DNA of 64,000 nucleotides from Arthrobacter sp. MYb229 (GTDB lineage: Bacteria > Actinomycetota > Actinomycetes > Actinomycetales > Micrococcaceae): positions 1-64,000 of the forward strand of contig NZ_PCPS01000005.1 in NCBI RefSeq assembly GCF_002975405.1, read 5' to 3'. Position 1 is the first letter of the stretch. Each line of letters begins with the position of its first letter. Position numbers and translations under genes: made by a program. Of the stretch, positions 19,387-28,403 are shown piece after piece. The notes below the pieces were generated by a model. The model had not been told where the DNA came from, ran no database searches, and was given only the letters and a program-made list of their open reading frames with translations.

Positions 19387-22300
19387 ATGGACTCCGTAAA
19401 TAGTTCAAAGACCGAGGAGCCTGGGCTCCACTCGCCCCAGTTCCCTTCCGGTGCGCTAGCTCCTGCCGAGCGCACCCTCATCGACATTCTGCAGGCCACC
19501 GCCACGGCGCATCCCGACGCGCCGGCCATTGACGACGGCGAACGCAGCGAAAGCTACGCGGAGCTGATCGAGGAGGTCAAGGCGAAAGCCCGCGCCCTGC
19601 ATGAACACGGGCTCGGCGCCGGCGACCGAATCGGCGTGCGCGTCCCCTCGGGAACCCGCCAGCTTTATGAATGGATCCTCGCGATCCTCTGGGTCGGTGC
19701 CGCCTACGTACCGGTTGACGCGGACGATCCGGACGAGCGGGCGAAGGTGGTCTTCACCGAGGCCGAGGTCGCCGGCATCGTGAAGGGCCTGGAGGAGATC
19801 GTGGTTTCCGCCGATCGCCCCACCCCCTTCCCGAACCCGCGCGCGCCGCAGCTGGACGACGACGCGTGGATCATCTTCACCTCCGGCTCCACCGGCAAGC
19901 CCAAGGGCGTGGCGGTCTCCCACCGTTCGGCCGCCGCCTTTGTGGATGCCGAAGCACTCATGTTCCTGCCCGAAGACCCGCTGAACACCTCGGACCGCGT
20001 GCTGGCCGGGCTGTCGGTGGCCTTCGATGCGTCCTGCGAGGAGATGTGGATCGCCTGGCGCAACGGCTCCTGCCTGGTTCCCGCCCCGCGGGCGCTGGTG
20101 CGCAGCGGCATGGATCTGGGCCCCTGGCTGATCTCCCGCTCCATTACCGCGGTCTCCACGGTGCCCACTCTCGCCGCCCTCTGGCCGTCGCAGGCGCTGG
20201 AGTCCGTGCGCCTGCTGATCTTCGGCGGCGAAGCCTGCCCGCCGGAGCTTGCCGGACGCCTGGCCACCACGGGCCGCGAGGTGTGGAACACCTATGGCCC
20301 GACCGAGGCCACCGTGGTGGCCTGCGGCGCCACCATGGACGGCAGCCTCCCGGTGCGCATCGGCCTGCCGCTGGCCGGCTGGGACCTGGCGGTAGTCGAC
20401 GGAGAGGGAATTCCCGTCGCCGAAGGCGAAACCGGTGAGCTGATCATCGGCGGGGTGGGCCTGGCCCGCTATCTGGACCCGGAAAAGGACGCCGAGAAGT
20501 ACGCGCCCATGCCCACCCTGGGCTGGGACCGCGCCTACCGCTCGGGCGACGTGGTGGTCAATGACCGGCTGGGGCTGATCTTCATCGGCCGCGTAGACGA
20601 CCAGGTAAAGATCGGCGGCCGGCGCATCGAACTCGGTGAAATCGACGCGGCGCTGAGCGCGCTCGACGGCGTGTCCAGCGCCGCGGTGGCGGTGCGCGAA
20701 ACCGGTACCGGAAACAAGCTGCTTGTCGGCTATCTGGCCGCCGACGCGGGCTATGACCTGGATGCCGCGCGCACCGAACTGCTCAAGGATCTGCCCGCGG
20801 CGATGGTGCCGCTGCTCACCGTGGTGGACAGCATGCCGATGAAAACCAGCGGCAAGGTGGACCGCAACGCGCTGCCGTGGCCGCTGGCCGGGGCCGAATC
20901 CGAGCAGTCCGGCGAGGAGCTGGCCGGGCTCGATGAGACCGGCGACTTCGTGGCCCGGGCCTGGAAGGGCGCGCTGGGCATCGCGGCCTCCAGCGCCGAC
21001 TCCGACTTCTTCGGCTCCGGCGGCGGCTCGCTCTCCGCGGCCCAACTGGTCTCCGCTTTGCGCGCCCGCTACCCGGACCTGACGGTCGCCGAGCTCTACG
21101 ACTACCCGCGCTTTGGCGCGCTGGTGGAATACCTCGGCGGACAGCAGGTCAACGACGAGGTCATCGAGCCTCGCATCGTCAAGCGCACCAAGCGCATCAC
21201 GCAGATCGCCCAGACTCTGCTCGCGGTGCCGCTGTTCATCCTTTCCGGCCTGCGTTGGTTCACCTACCTGATGCTCGGTCACTGGTTCCTGCTCAGCGTG
21301 GGAATCCTCGAAGCGCAGCTGCCGATTCCGTGGTATTCGATCGTGGCCTCCTGGCTGATCTTCGTGACCCCTGCCGGGCGCATGGGGCTCTCGATCCTGG
21401 CCAGCAAGCTCTTGCTGCGCGGGCTGAAACCGGGAACCTACCAGCGTTCGGGCTCGATGCACCTGCGCTTGTGGCTGGCGCAGCACATTTCCGATGTGGT
21501 CGATCCGATTTCCCTGGCCAGCGCGCCGCTGCTGCCTTGGTACGCGCGCATGCTGGGCGCAAATATCGACAGAACCGCCACCATGCACACGCTGCCTCCG
21601 GTGACCGGAATGCTCACCGTCGGACCGGGGGCCACCTTGGAGCCCGAGGTCGACGTCTCCGGCTACTGGATCGACGGCGACCAGGTGCATGTGGGCCATG
21701 TGAGCGTCGGCGATTTCGCCTCCGTCGGCGCCCGCTCCACCTTGGTTCCCGGAGCAGTGGTTGGACCACACACCATCGTGGAAGCCGGATCCGCCATCTA
21801 CGGCGAAACCCGCGAGAACTCGCGCTATGCCGGATCCCCGGCCGCTCGCGAGGGACGGGCCAAGCCACGCTGGCCCGAAGAAATTCCGTCATACCGGGTC
21901 CTTCCGCGCGTGCTGGGCGCGGTCGGTTCGATATTGCTGAACCTCTTGCAGTGGTTGCCGGTGGTTTTGGCCGTGTTGGCGGTCACTCCGATGCTGCGTG
22001 CCGAGGAATCGCTGACCTCGATCGGCTGGAAAATCATCCCGGCGGTGCTGCTTGCCGCGCTGGTATGGTTCCTGTCCATGATGGCGCTGATCGTCATCGA
22101 GGTGCGGTTGCTGTCCATCGGCCTGGTCGAAGGCTGGCATCCGGTGACCTCCCGGGTCGGCTGGCAGGCGTGGGCGACCGAACGCGTGCTGGATACCGCC
22201 CGCGATGTGCTCTTCCCGCTCTACGCTTCATTGTTCACCCCGGTGTGGCTGCGGCTGCTCGGCGCCAAGGTCGGCCGTGACGTGGAAATCTCCACGGTGC

Positions 22301-23307
22301 TGCTGATCCCGAAGATGACCGCCATCGCCTCGGGCGCTTTTTTGGCCGATGACACCATGGTCGCCTCCTACGAATTGGGCGGCGGCTGGATGCATATCGC
22401 CCCGGTGCGCGTGGGCAAAAAAGCGTTCCTCGGCAACTCCGGCATCCTGCATGCCGGTCGCCGGGTGCCTAAGCGCTCGCTGATTGCGGTGCTTTCGGCG
22501 ACCCCCCGCAAGATGAAGGCCGGAACTTCCTGGATCGGCTCTCCCCCGCATAAGCTGCGGCGCACCACGGTGGATGCCGAATCCGAGCGTACCTATCAGC
22601 CGCCGATGAAGCTCAAGATCATGCGTGCGGCCTGGGAGCTCTCCCGTTGCCTGGCGGTCTTCACCACGGTAGGCATCGCCGCCGGAGTGCTCTGGGCGCT
22701 GTCCGCGCTGGTGACCCACGTGAACCCGCTGTCCGCCGCGCTGCTCTCCGGCGCGGTACTGGTCTTGGCCGGAGCTCTCGCCGCAGCCAGCGCGTTGGCC
22801 GCCAAATGGCTGGTGGTCGGGGTGATCCGCCCGGGCGAGCACACGCTGTGGAGCTCGTTCATCTGGCGCACCGAGATGGTCGACTCCTTTGTGGAGCTGG
22901 TCTGCGCCCAGTGGTTTGCGCGGCTGGCCTCCGGCACGCCGGCGCTGGTCTGGTTCCTGCGTGCGCAGGGCGCAAAGATCGGGCACGGGGTGTGGTGTGA
23001 AAGCTACTGGTTCCCCGAGGCAGACCTGGTCACCTTGGAAGATCACACGACGGTGAACCGCGGCAGCGTATTGCAGACCCACCTGTTCCACGACCGCATC
23101 ATGTCCATTGACACGGTCACCCTCGGGTCCGGGGCTACGCTCGGCCCGCACAGCGTCATCCTGCCGGCTGCGAAGATCTCCGATGGCACCACCACCGGAC
23201 CGGCTTCGCTGGTGCTGCGCGGCGAGGTGCTGCCAGCAAATACCTACTGGCGCGGCAATCCGGCGGTACGCTGGAACATCACACCCGACGAATCACAGAC
23301 AGCATAG
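19387..23307 (+). CDS. Pls/PosA-type membrane nonribosomal poly-amino-acid synthetase
   Basis: 1306 aa with the architecture of epsilon-poly-lysine synthetase: adenylation domain (about 30-500), carrier domain (about 515-585), then membrane segments alternating with three acyltransferase-like soluble domains. Adenylation motifs are TSGSTGKPKG (165-174), NTYGPTEAT (301-309), YRSGD (384-388), GRVDDQVKIGGRRIE (401-415) and catalytic Lys490. The phosphopantetheine serine is probably Ser548 in GGGSLS. Specificity positions read D214, A215, E218, S257, I278, G280, T302, V310 (D-A-E-S-I-G-T-V), which resembles reported lysine codes. Hydrophobic pairs occur near 605-670, 905-960 and 1105-1160. There is no thioesterase or classical condensation domain. 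An M1 peptidase gene follows after 11 bp. Product inferred: a cationic homopolymer of lysine or a similar diamino acid. Confidence 0.85.
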   Translation: MDSVNSSKTEEPGLHSPQFPSGALAPAERTLIDILQATATAHPDAPAIDDGERSESYAELIEEVKAKARALHEHGLGAGDRIGVRVPSGTRQLYEWILAILWVGAAYVPVDADDPDERAKVVFTEAEVAGIVKGLEEIVVSADRPTPFPNPRAPQLDDDAWIIFTSGSTGKPKGVAVSHRSAAAFVDAEALMFLPEDPLNTSDRVLAGLSVAFDASCEEMWIAWRNGSCLVPAPRALVRSGMDLGPWLISRSITAVSTVPTLAALWPSQALESVRLLIFGGEACPPELAGRLATTGREVWNTYGPTEATVVACGATMDGSLPVRIGLPLAGWDLAVVDGEGIPVAEGETGELIIGGVGLARYLDPEKDAEKYAPMPTLGWDRAYRSGDVVVNDRLGLIFIGRVDDQVKIGGRRIELGEIDAALSALDGVSSAAVAVRETGTGNKLLVGYLAADAGYDLDAARTELLKDLPAAMVPLLTVVDSMPMKTSGKVDRNALPWPLAGAESEQSGEELAGLDETGDFVARAWKGALGIAASSADSDFFGSGGGSLSAAQLVSALRARYPDLTVAELYDYPRFGALVEYLGGQQVNDEVIEPRIVKRTKRITQIAQTLLAVPLFILSGLRWFTYLMLGHWFLLSVGILEAQLPIPWYSIVASWLIFVTPAGRMGLSILASKLLLRGLKPGTYQRSGSMHLRLWLAQHISDVVDPISLASAPLLPWYARMLGANIDRTATMHTLPPVTGMLTVGPGATLEPEVDVSGYWIDGDQVHVGHVSVGDFASVGARSTLVPGAVVGPHTIVEAGSAIYGETRENSRYAGSPAAREGRAKPRWPEEIPSYRVLPRVLGAVGSILLNLLQWLPVVLAVLAVTPMLRAEESLTSIGWKIIPAVLLAALVWFLSMMALIVIEVRLLSIGLVEGWHPVTSRVGWQAWATERVLDTARDVLFPLYASLFTPVWLRLLGAKVGRDVEISTVLLIPKMTAIASGAFLADDTMVASYELGGGWMHIAPVRVGKKAFLGNSGILHAGRRVPKRSLIAVLSATPRKMKAGTSWIGSPPHKLRRTTVDAESERTYQPPMKLKIMRAAWELSRCLAVFTTVGIAAGVLWALSALVTHVNPLSAALLSGAVLVLAGALAAASALAAKWLVVGVIRPGEHTLWSSFIWRTEMVDSFVELVCAQWFARLASGTPALVWFLRAQGAKIGHGVWCESYWFPEADLVTLEDHTTVNRGSVLQTHLFHDRIMSIDTVTLGSGATLGPHSVILPAAKISDGTTTGPASLVLRGEVLPANTYWRGNPAVRWNITPDESQTA

Positions 23308-23318
23308 GACCGCGCCGG

Positions 23319-24623
23319 ATGCCCCAGAAGATCTTGGATGAATACACCAAGCACCACGGTTCGGCCGCGTACACCGTGGACCACTACGACCTGGAACTGA
23401 CTTGCAAGCTCGCCAGCAACCTGCTCGAAGGCAAGGCGGTACTGCACCTGCGCGCGCTCCAGGACCTGGACACCGTGCAATTGAACCTGCACGGGCTGCG
23501 CGTGCTGAAGGCCACCTGCCAAGGCAAAAAGGCCCAGGTCTCCAAGCGCAACCACCGCATCGAGGTGCAGCTGCCGAGCCGCTTGGCCGCCGGCGAGCGC
23601 ACCGAGCTGACCCTGCGCTATGCAGGCAACCCCGGGGTGCAAAACGGCATCTGGGGCGAGGTCGGCTGGGAAGAGCTGACCGATGGGGTGCTCGTTTCCG
23701 GTCAGCCGACCGGCGCGGCGACGTGGTTCCCCTGCAACGACCACCCGAGCCACAAATCCACCTACCGCTTCTCCATCGCCACCGACGCCGGCTACCGGGC
23801 GGTGGCCAACGGCGAACTGATCAACCATTCACGCGCCGCCAGCCGCGACACCTGGGTCTACGAGCAGCGCGAACCGATGGCCAGCTACCTGGCTACCTTG
23901 CAGATCGGCCGCTATTCGGAGATCCCCTTCGACGAGGATCGGCATCTGGTGGCCTATGCGGTGCCCGGCATGGATCTGAAGGTCCGCGGGGCCTTCGGCA
24001 AACAGACCGAAATGGCAGAGGTCTTCGAACGGCACTTCGGCCCGTACCCCTTCGAGAGCTACAAGATCGTGGTGGTCAACGACGAGCTGGAGATCCCGCT
24101 CGAGGCCCAGGGGCTGAGCATCTTCGGGCTGAACCACCTGTCCATGGACTGGGAGGCGCAGCGCCTGATCGCCCACGAATTCTCCCACCAGTGGTGGGGC
24201 AACTCGCTGACCCTGAAGCGTTGGAAGGACATCTGGCTGCACGAGGGCTTCGCCTGCTTCAGCGAGTGGCTGTATTCCGAAGCCGCCGGGGTCATGCCCA
24301 TGGCCGAACGCGCCCGGCTGGCCTGGGAACTGCTCGACGGGCAGGACCAGGATTTGGCCATCGGGGATCCGGGGGCCAAGGACATGTTCGATGACCGCGT
24401 ATACAAGCGTGGCGCGATGGCGCTGTTCGCGCTGCTCGGAGAGCTTGGCACCGAAACCTTCTACACGATGCTCAAAGAGTGGGCGGCCGCCCGAAGCCAC
24501 GGGCACGTAGACACCGAGGCGTTCATCGCGCACGCCCAGGGTTTCGCCCCCGACGCACTGGATGTCGCCGCCCTGCTGCGGCCGTGGCTGTACGACCAGA
24601 AGCTGCCGGTTTTCCCACGCTAG
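23319..24623 (+). CDS. M1 family zinc aminopeptidase
   Basis: 434-aa M1 metallopeptidase with an intact zinc site: HEFSH (286-290) and Glu309 in LHEGF, the HExxH-x18-E pattern, plus Tyr362 in VYKRGA as the transition-state tyrosine. The usual GAMEN substrate loop is replaced by EAQGLSIFG (262-270), and the C-terminal ARM-repeat domain of large aminopeptidases is missing, so this is a short M1 form. No signal peptide is visible. It starts 11 bp after the poly-amino-acid synthetase and is surely co-transcribed. M1-type enzymes degrade epsilon-poly-lysine in producing streptomycetes as I recall, so a role in trimming or self-protection is plausible but inferred. Confidence 0.85.
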   Translation: MPQKILDEYTKHHGSAAYTVDHYDLELTCKLASNLLEGKAVLHLRALQDLDTVQLNLHGLRVLKATCQGKKAQVSKRNHRIEVQLPSRLAAGERTELTLRYAGNPGVQNGIWGEVGWEELTDGVLVSGQPTGAATWFPCNDHPSHKSTYRFSIATDAGYRAVANGELINHSRAASRDTWVYEQREPMASYLATLQIGRYSEIPFDEDRHLVAYAVPGMDLKVRGAFGKQTEMAEVFERHFGPYPFESYKIVVVNDELEIPLEAQGLSIFGLNHLSMDWEAQRLIAHEFSHQWWGNSLTLKRWKDIWLHEGFACFSEWLYSEAAGVMPMAERARLAWELLDGQDQDLAIGDPGAKDMFDDRVYKRGAMALFALLGELGTETFYTMLKEWAAARSHGHVDTEAFIAHAQGFAPDALDVAALLRPWLYDQKLPVFPR

Positions 24624-24646
24624 CGCGCCGCATAGAACACCACCTA

Positions 24647-24681
24647 CGAACCGTCGAGTCTGCTCGGCGGTTCGTTTCTTT
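24647..24681 (+). terminator. Terminator of the synthetase/M1 operon
   Basis: CGAACCGTCGAG (24647-24658) pairs with CTCGGCGGTTCG (24663-24674) with one G-T pair and a 4-nt loop, followed by TTTCTTT. A typical intrinsic terminator 23 bp after the M1 stop codon. Confidence 0.85.
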
Positions 24682-24761
24682 AAGCGCAGTAGCGCACTGC
24701 TCCCTGGTCCTGCCCGTTTGCATCGTCGGATTCTGAATGCCAAAAACTTCGCTACTCGGTA

Positions 24762-24791
24762 TTGCTAACTACCAGTAGTCTGCGATACTAT
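24762..24791 (+). promoter_or_regulatory. Promoter of the padR-DUF1048-ABC operon
   Basis: TTGCTA (24762-24767) and TACTAT (24786-24791) with an 18-bp spacer. The spacer and the start region are occupied by the inverted repeat described separately. Confidence 0.6.
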
Positions 24792-24801
24792 CTACTGGTA
24801 G
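24769..24801. promoter_or_regulatory. Candidate PadR operator
   Basis: CTACCAGTAG (24769-24778) and CTACTGGTAG (24792-24801) are perfect reverse complements, and each half is itself nearly palindromic (CTAC..GTAG). They bracket the -10 of the promoter for padR. Two-fold symmetric sites at this place are usual for autoregulating PadR proteins. Confidence 0.65.
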
Positions 24802-24834
24802 TCATTATCACTAGATAGCGCTTGGAGGGCCTCT

Positions 24835-25188
24835 ATGGCAAAGCAGATGACCGAAATGCTCAAGGGCACCCTGGAGGGGATCGTCCTGGCGATCTTGGAT
24901 GAATCTCCGGCCTACGGATACGAAATCACCGCACGGCTGCGCGGCAAAGGGCTCAGCGACATCGTCGAAGGAACCGTCTACGCCCTGCTGATCCGCTTGG
25001 AGAAACGCGGTCAGGTCGACGTGGAAAAGGTGCCCTCGGAAAAGGGGCCACCGCGCAAGGTCTATACCTTGAACGCGATGGGCCGCGATTACCTCGAAGA
25101 GTTCTGGAAGAGCTGGTTCTTCCTCTCCGAGCGCATCGAAGCATTGCACAAAAACTACACCAACCACCCAGAAGGAAAATCCTCATGA
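24835..25188 (+). CDS. PadR family transcriptional regulator
   Basis: 117-aa winged-helix repressor. LKGTLEGIVLAILDESPAYGYEIT is the standard PadR N-terminus and GTVYALLIRLEKRGQV its recognition helix and wing. PadR proteins of this short (subfamily 2) type usually repress an adjacent transporter and respond to small toxic molecules. GGAGGG 5 nt before ATG 24835 fixes the start. First gene of a four-gene operon linked by 4-bp ATGA overlaps, with a symmetric operator over its own promoter. Confidence 0.9.
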   Translation: MAKQMTEMLKGTLEGIVLAILDESPAYGYEITARLRGKGLSDIVEGTVYALLIRLEKRGQVDVEKVPSEKGPPRKVYTLNAMGRDYLEEFWKSWFFLSERIEALHKNYTNHPEGKSS

Positions 25189-25553
25189 GCACCAAATGGT
25201 ACGAAGTCCTCACCGGCCAGCTGCAGCAGAAAAAGCAATACAAGGAAGCCAAGGCCCGCTTGGACGCGCTGCCCGAGCCCTACCGCGCAACGGCTACGGC
25301 GTTGAATCGCTACTTCATGTATTTCGGCGGCATCACCGATGGGGACACCCTGGTGCAGATGTTCATCGACCACGCTGACCTGTGGGAGCGAGCCTCCATC
25401 GACCGGCTGCCGCTCCGTGAAGTTGTTGGCGAGGACCCAGTGGAATTCGCTGAAAACTTCACCCTGTCCTACGGAGGAAAACAATGGATCGACAAGGAAC
25501 GCGCCCGGCTGATCAAGGCAGTTCAGGACGCGAAACGAAGCGAAGAATCATGA
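25185..25553 (+). CDS. DUF1048 family protein
   Basis: 122-aa, mostly helical, charged protein matching the DUF1048 pattern: repeated short helices, LPEPYRATATALNRYFMYFG in the middle and a conserved ENF-type C-terminus. No signal peptide or membrane segment. DUF1048 genes are typically found between a PadR regulator and an ABC transporter, as here (4-bp overlaps on both sides), so it probably senses or helps control that system, but no biochemical function is known to me. Confidence 0.75.
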   Translation: MSTKWYEVLTGQLQQKKQYKEAKARLDALPEPYRATATALNRYFMYFGGITDGDTLVQMFIDHADLWERASIDRLPLREVVGEDPVEFAENFTLSYGGKQWIDKERARLIKAVQDAKRSEES

Positions 25554-26329
25554 ACACCGAGAGTGCACCCACCGCAATCAGCGTCCGCGGGCTGAAAAAG
25601 TCGTATAAGGACCTCCAGGTGCTCCGCGGGGTTGACCTGGAGGTAAACCCCGGAGAGATCCTGGCGCTGCTCGGCTCGAATGGCGCCGGGAAAACCACAC
25701 TCGTGCGGATACTTTCCACGCTGCTGGCCGCAGATGCAGGCAGTGCGCTCGTCGCCGGTTTTGATACCGCCACCCAGGCGCACCGGGTCCGCGAAACGAT
25801 CAGCCTGACCGGTCAATTCACCGCCATCGATCCGGTGCTCAGCGGCCGCGAAAATCTAGTCTTGATGGCGCAGCTGCGTCACCTGAAAAACGCGAGTCAG
25901 CATGCCGAGGAGTTGCTGGAACGATTTGCGCTTAGCGACGCTGGCGACCGGAAGGCCGCGACCTATTCCGGTGGAATGAGCCGCCGGCTAGACATTGCGA
26001 TGAGCCTGATCGGGAATCCACGCATCATTTTCTTGGACGAGCCAACCACCGGCTTGGATCCGCAGGCACGCTTGGAGGTCTGGGATACCGTACGCCGGCT
26101 CGCCGCGGACGGCACCACCGTGCTGCTGACCACGCAGTACCTCGACGAGGCCGAACAGCTGGCGGATCGTATCGCGATCTTGCACCGGGGAACCATCATT
26201 CAAAACGGGACCCTCGACCAACTCAAGGACTTGCTGCCGCCAGCCCACGTAGAATACGTGAAGAAACAGCCCTCCTTGGAGGAAGTGTTCCTCGCCTTGG
26301 TCGGCGCCCCCGATCAGGAGCAGCCATGA
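25550..26329 (+). CDS. ABC transporter ATP-binding protein
   Basis: 259-aa drug/polyketide-type ABC ATPase (DrrA-like). Walker A GSNGAGKTT near residue 42, signature YSGGMSRRLDIA near 142, Walker B IIFLDEPTTGLDP near 163 and H-loop region LLTTQYLDEAEQLADR near 193 are all intact. The start is ATG 25550, which overlaps the DUF1048 stop by 4 nt; an earlier in-frame ATG inside DUF1048 lacks support. It pairs with the permease that follows to export a probably hydrophobic or antibiotic substrate; the substrate is unknown. Confidence 0.92.
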   Translation: MNTESAPTAISVRGLKKSYKDLQVLRGVDLEVNPGEILALLGSNGAGKTTLVRILSTLLAADAGSALVAGFDTATQAHRVRETISLTGQFTAIDPVLSGRENLVLMAQLRHLKNASQHAEELLERFALSDAGDRKAATYSGGMSRRLDIAMSLIGNPRIIFLDEPTTGLDPQARLEVWDTVRRLAADGTTVLLTTQYLDEAEQLADRIAILHRGTIIQNGTLDQLKDLLPPAHVEYVKKQPSLEEVFLALVGAPDQEQP

Positions 26330-27090
26330 CCACCCACGCGCTACACGACACCGGCGTACTCACCGGACGCTCGCTGCGTCATATCCTGCGCAGTCCCGAC
26401 ACGATCATCACCACCGCGATCACCCCGATCGCCATGATGCTGTTGTTCGTTTATGTGCTCGGAGGTGCAATCAATACCGGCACCGATGGCTCCTACATCA
26501 ACTACCTATTACCCGGGATCCTGCTGATCACCATTGCCTCGGGCATTGCGTATACCGCCTACCGGCTGTTCCTGGACTTGCAAGGGGGCATCTTTGAACG
26601 CTTCCAGTCCATGCCGATCTCCCGATCCAGCGTGTTGTGGGCGCATGTATTCACCTCGCTGCTCGCAAACCTGGTATCCATCGCCATCGTCATCGGGGTG
26701 GGACTGCTGATGGGCTTCCGCGCCCAAGCCTCAATCGGTGGCTGGTTGGCGATAGTCGGGATTCTGGTGCTCTTCGTCTTGGCGTTGACTTGGCTCGCGG
26801 TCATCGCCGGGCTGAGCGCGAAGACCGTAGATGGGGCCAGCGCATTCAGCTACCCGTTGATCTTCGCCCCATTCATCAGTTCCGCTTTTGTGCCTACCGC
26901 CTCGATGCCCTCTCCGGTGGCCTGGTTCGCCGAACACCAGCCGGTGACCTCCATCGTTGACACGCTTCGGGCCTTATTTTCCGGACAGCCGGTTGGACAA
27001 GAAATATGGGTGGCGCTGGCCTGGCTGCTGGGAATCCTAGTGATCGCGTACTCGCTGGCGAATCTGATCTATCGCCGTAAAATCAGCTAG
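26326..27090 (+). CDS. ABC-2 type transporter permease
   Basis: 254-aa integral membrane protein with about six hydrophobic segments (near residues 22-45, 58-80, 98-125, 135-160, 168-188 and 225-245), as expected for the DrrB/ABC-2 family. It contains the usual FQSMPISR-like motif in the cytoplasmic coupling region. ATG overlaps the ATPase stop by 4 nt. Last gene of the PadR-controlled operon. Confidence 0.9.
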   Translation: MTTHALHDTGVLTGRSLRHILRSPDTIITTAITPIAMMLLFVYVLGGAINTGTDGSYINYLLPGILLITIASGIAYTAYRLFLDLQGGIFERFQSMPISRSSVLWAHVFTSLLANLVSIAIVIGVGLLMGFRAQASIGGWLAIVGILVLFVLALTWLAVIAGLSAKTVDGASAFSYPLIFAPFISSAFVPTASMPSPVAWFAEHQPVTSIVDTLRALFSGQPVGQEIWVALAWLLGILVIAYSLANLIYRRKIS

Positions 27091-27107
27091 CCGCGAGATG
27101 ACTGCAA

Positions 27108-27150
27108 CCGAGCCGAGGCATGCGCATCTCCCTTACCCGACTCGGCTCGG
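27108..27150 (+). terminator. Possible terminator of the PadR-ABC operon
   Basis: CCGAGCCGAG (27108-27117) and CTCGGCTCGG (27141-27150) are perfect complements with a 23-nt loop, 17 bp after the permease stop. No U-tract follows, so termination strength is doubtful. Confidence 0.4.
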
Positions 27151-27409
27151 CGGATCGCCCACAAAGATTGAGCGGCTTCGCTGCGCATAGCAGGCCACCG
27201 CTGCACCAATGAAATTTCAACCGGATCGTTAACCGGCGAACGCCGACCGTTCCCCGCATTCCCCTTCGACGCCACGAGGCGAAGCCCGCGCCCTGCGAGT
27301 TCAATTTTCGCTTCTGTCCAGCAAACCGCATTAATCACATCTACCCTTTTCAAGCCCTGGTTTCCCAATTGTTCATCTTGTGTTAACCGGGAAAAATTAG
27401 GCTGGGGTT
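27151..27409. other. Gap before ppk2
   Basis: With the hairpin above, the gap from 27091 to 27409 is about 319 bp without a gene. It contains a TAGGCT hexamer (27398-27403) exactly 6 nt before the ppk2 ATG, the same leaderless geometry as elsewhere, and nothing else I can support. Confidence 0.45.
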
Positions 27410-28303
27410 ATGACGGTTGAACTCCCCCTCCTCGAAGAGGCTTTCCGCGGATATTCGGTTCTAGACAATGACGACGACCCGGTCTTAGTTCGCGCCGACG
27501 GGAGCATCGTGGACACTTGGCGGGAGGACTACCCGTACGAGGCCAAGATGGACCGTGTCACCTACGACGCGGAGAAGCGAGCGTTGCAGATCGAACTGCT
27601 GAAGCTGCAAAAGTGGCTCAAGGTGCATGGTCGACGTCTGATGATCGTCTTCGAGGGCCGCGATGCCGCCGGCAAGGGCGGCACGATCAAGCGGTTCGCC
27701 GAGCACCTGAACCCCCGCGGCGCTCGTGTAGTCGCGCTCGAAAAGCCGACGGAGCGCGAATCCAGCCAGTGGTACTACCAGCGCTACATCGAGCATTTCC
27801 CGACCGCCGGGGAGATCGTGCTCTTCGACAGGTCCTGGTACAACCGCGCCGGGGTGGAACGCGTGATGGGGTTCTCCACGCAAAACCAGGTGGAGCATTT
27901 CCTGGAGCAGACCCCGCACTTCGAGCGGCTGCTCGTCGAGGAGGGCATCGACCTGGTGAAATTCTGGTTCTCCGTCTCCGCCGGCGAACAGCTGACCCGC
28001 TTCACGATTCGCCGGATCGACCCGGTGCGCCAGTGGAAGCTCTCCCCCATGGACCTGGCCTCGCTGGACAAGTGGGATGACTACACGGCCGCGAAGAAGC
28101 AGATGTTCTTGAAGACCGATACCGAGCACGCCCCGTGGACGGTGGTGAAGTCCAACGACAAGAAACGCGCCCGGTTGCAGGCGATGCGCCACGTGCTGAA
28201 CCTCTTCGAATACAAGGGCAAGGACCACGAGCTGGTAGGCACCCCGGACCCGAAGATCGTCGGCCGCGCCGCGCGGGTCATCAACCACGGCGAGGAGTTC
28301 TAG
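27410..28303 (+). CDS. ppk2: Polyphosphate kinase 2
   Basis: 297-aa one-domain PPK2 enzyme that moves phosphate between polyphosphate and nucleotides. Walker A is GRDAAGKGG near residue 84; the lid and catalytic segments EKPTERESSQWYYQRYIEHFP and FDRSWYNRAGVE follow, both diagnostic of the family. Single-domain members are usually class I (nucleoside diphosphate) or class III; sequence alone does not settle which. No Shine-Dalgarno; TAGGCT lies 6 nt before ATG. Monocistronic. Confidence 0.92.
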   Translation: MTVELPLLEEAFRGYSVLDNDDDPVLVRADGSIVDTWREDYPYEAKMDRVTYDAEKRALQIELLKLQKWLKVHGRRLMIVFEGRDAAGKGGTIKRFAEHLNPRGARVVALEKPTERESSQWYYQRYIEHFPTAGEIVLFDRSWYNRAGVERVMGFSTQNQVEHFLEQTPHFERLLVEEGIDLVKFWFSVSAGEQLTRFTIRRIDPVRQWKLSPMDLASLDKWDDYTAAKKQMFLKTDTEHAPWTVVKSNDKKRARLQAMRHVLNLFEYKGKDHELVGTPDPKIVGRAARVINHGEEF

Positions 28304-28403
28304 CGCCGGTCCTTGTACCTCGGCCGCAGCCGGCACTACGCTGAGGCAACCGACAAACACCGCCGCCAGTTGACGGCGGGATGCCCAGCGCGAAGGAACG
28401 ATC

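Noticed and set aside
19456-21771. 771-codon minus-strand frame opposite the Pls/PosA synthetase
   Set aside because: All adenylation and carrier motifs are on the plus strand in the expected order; the antisense frame has none.
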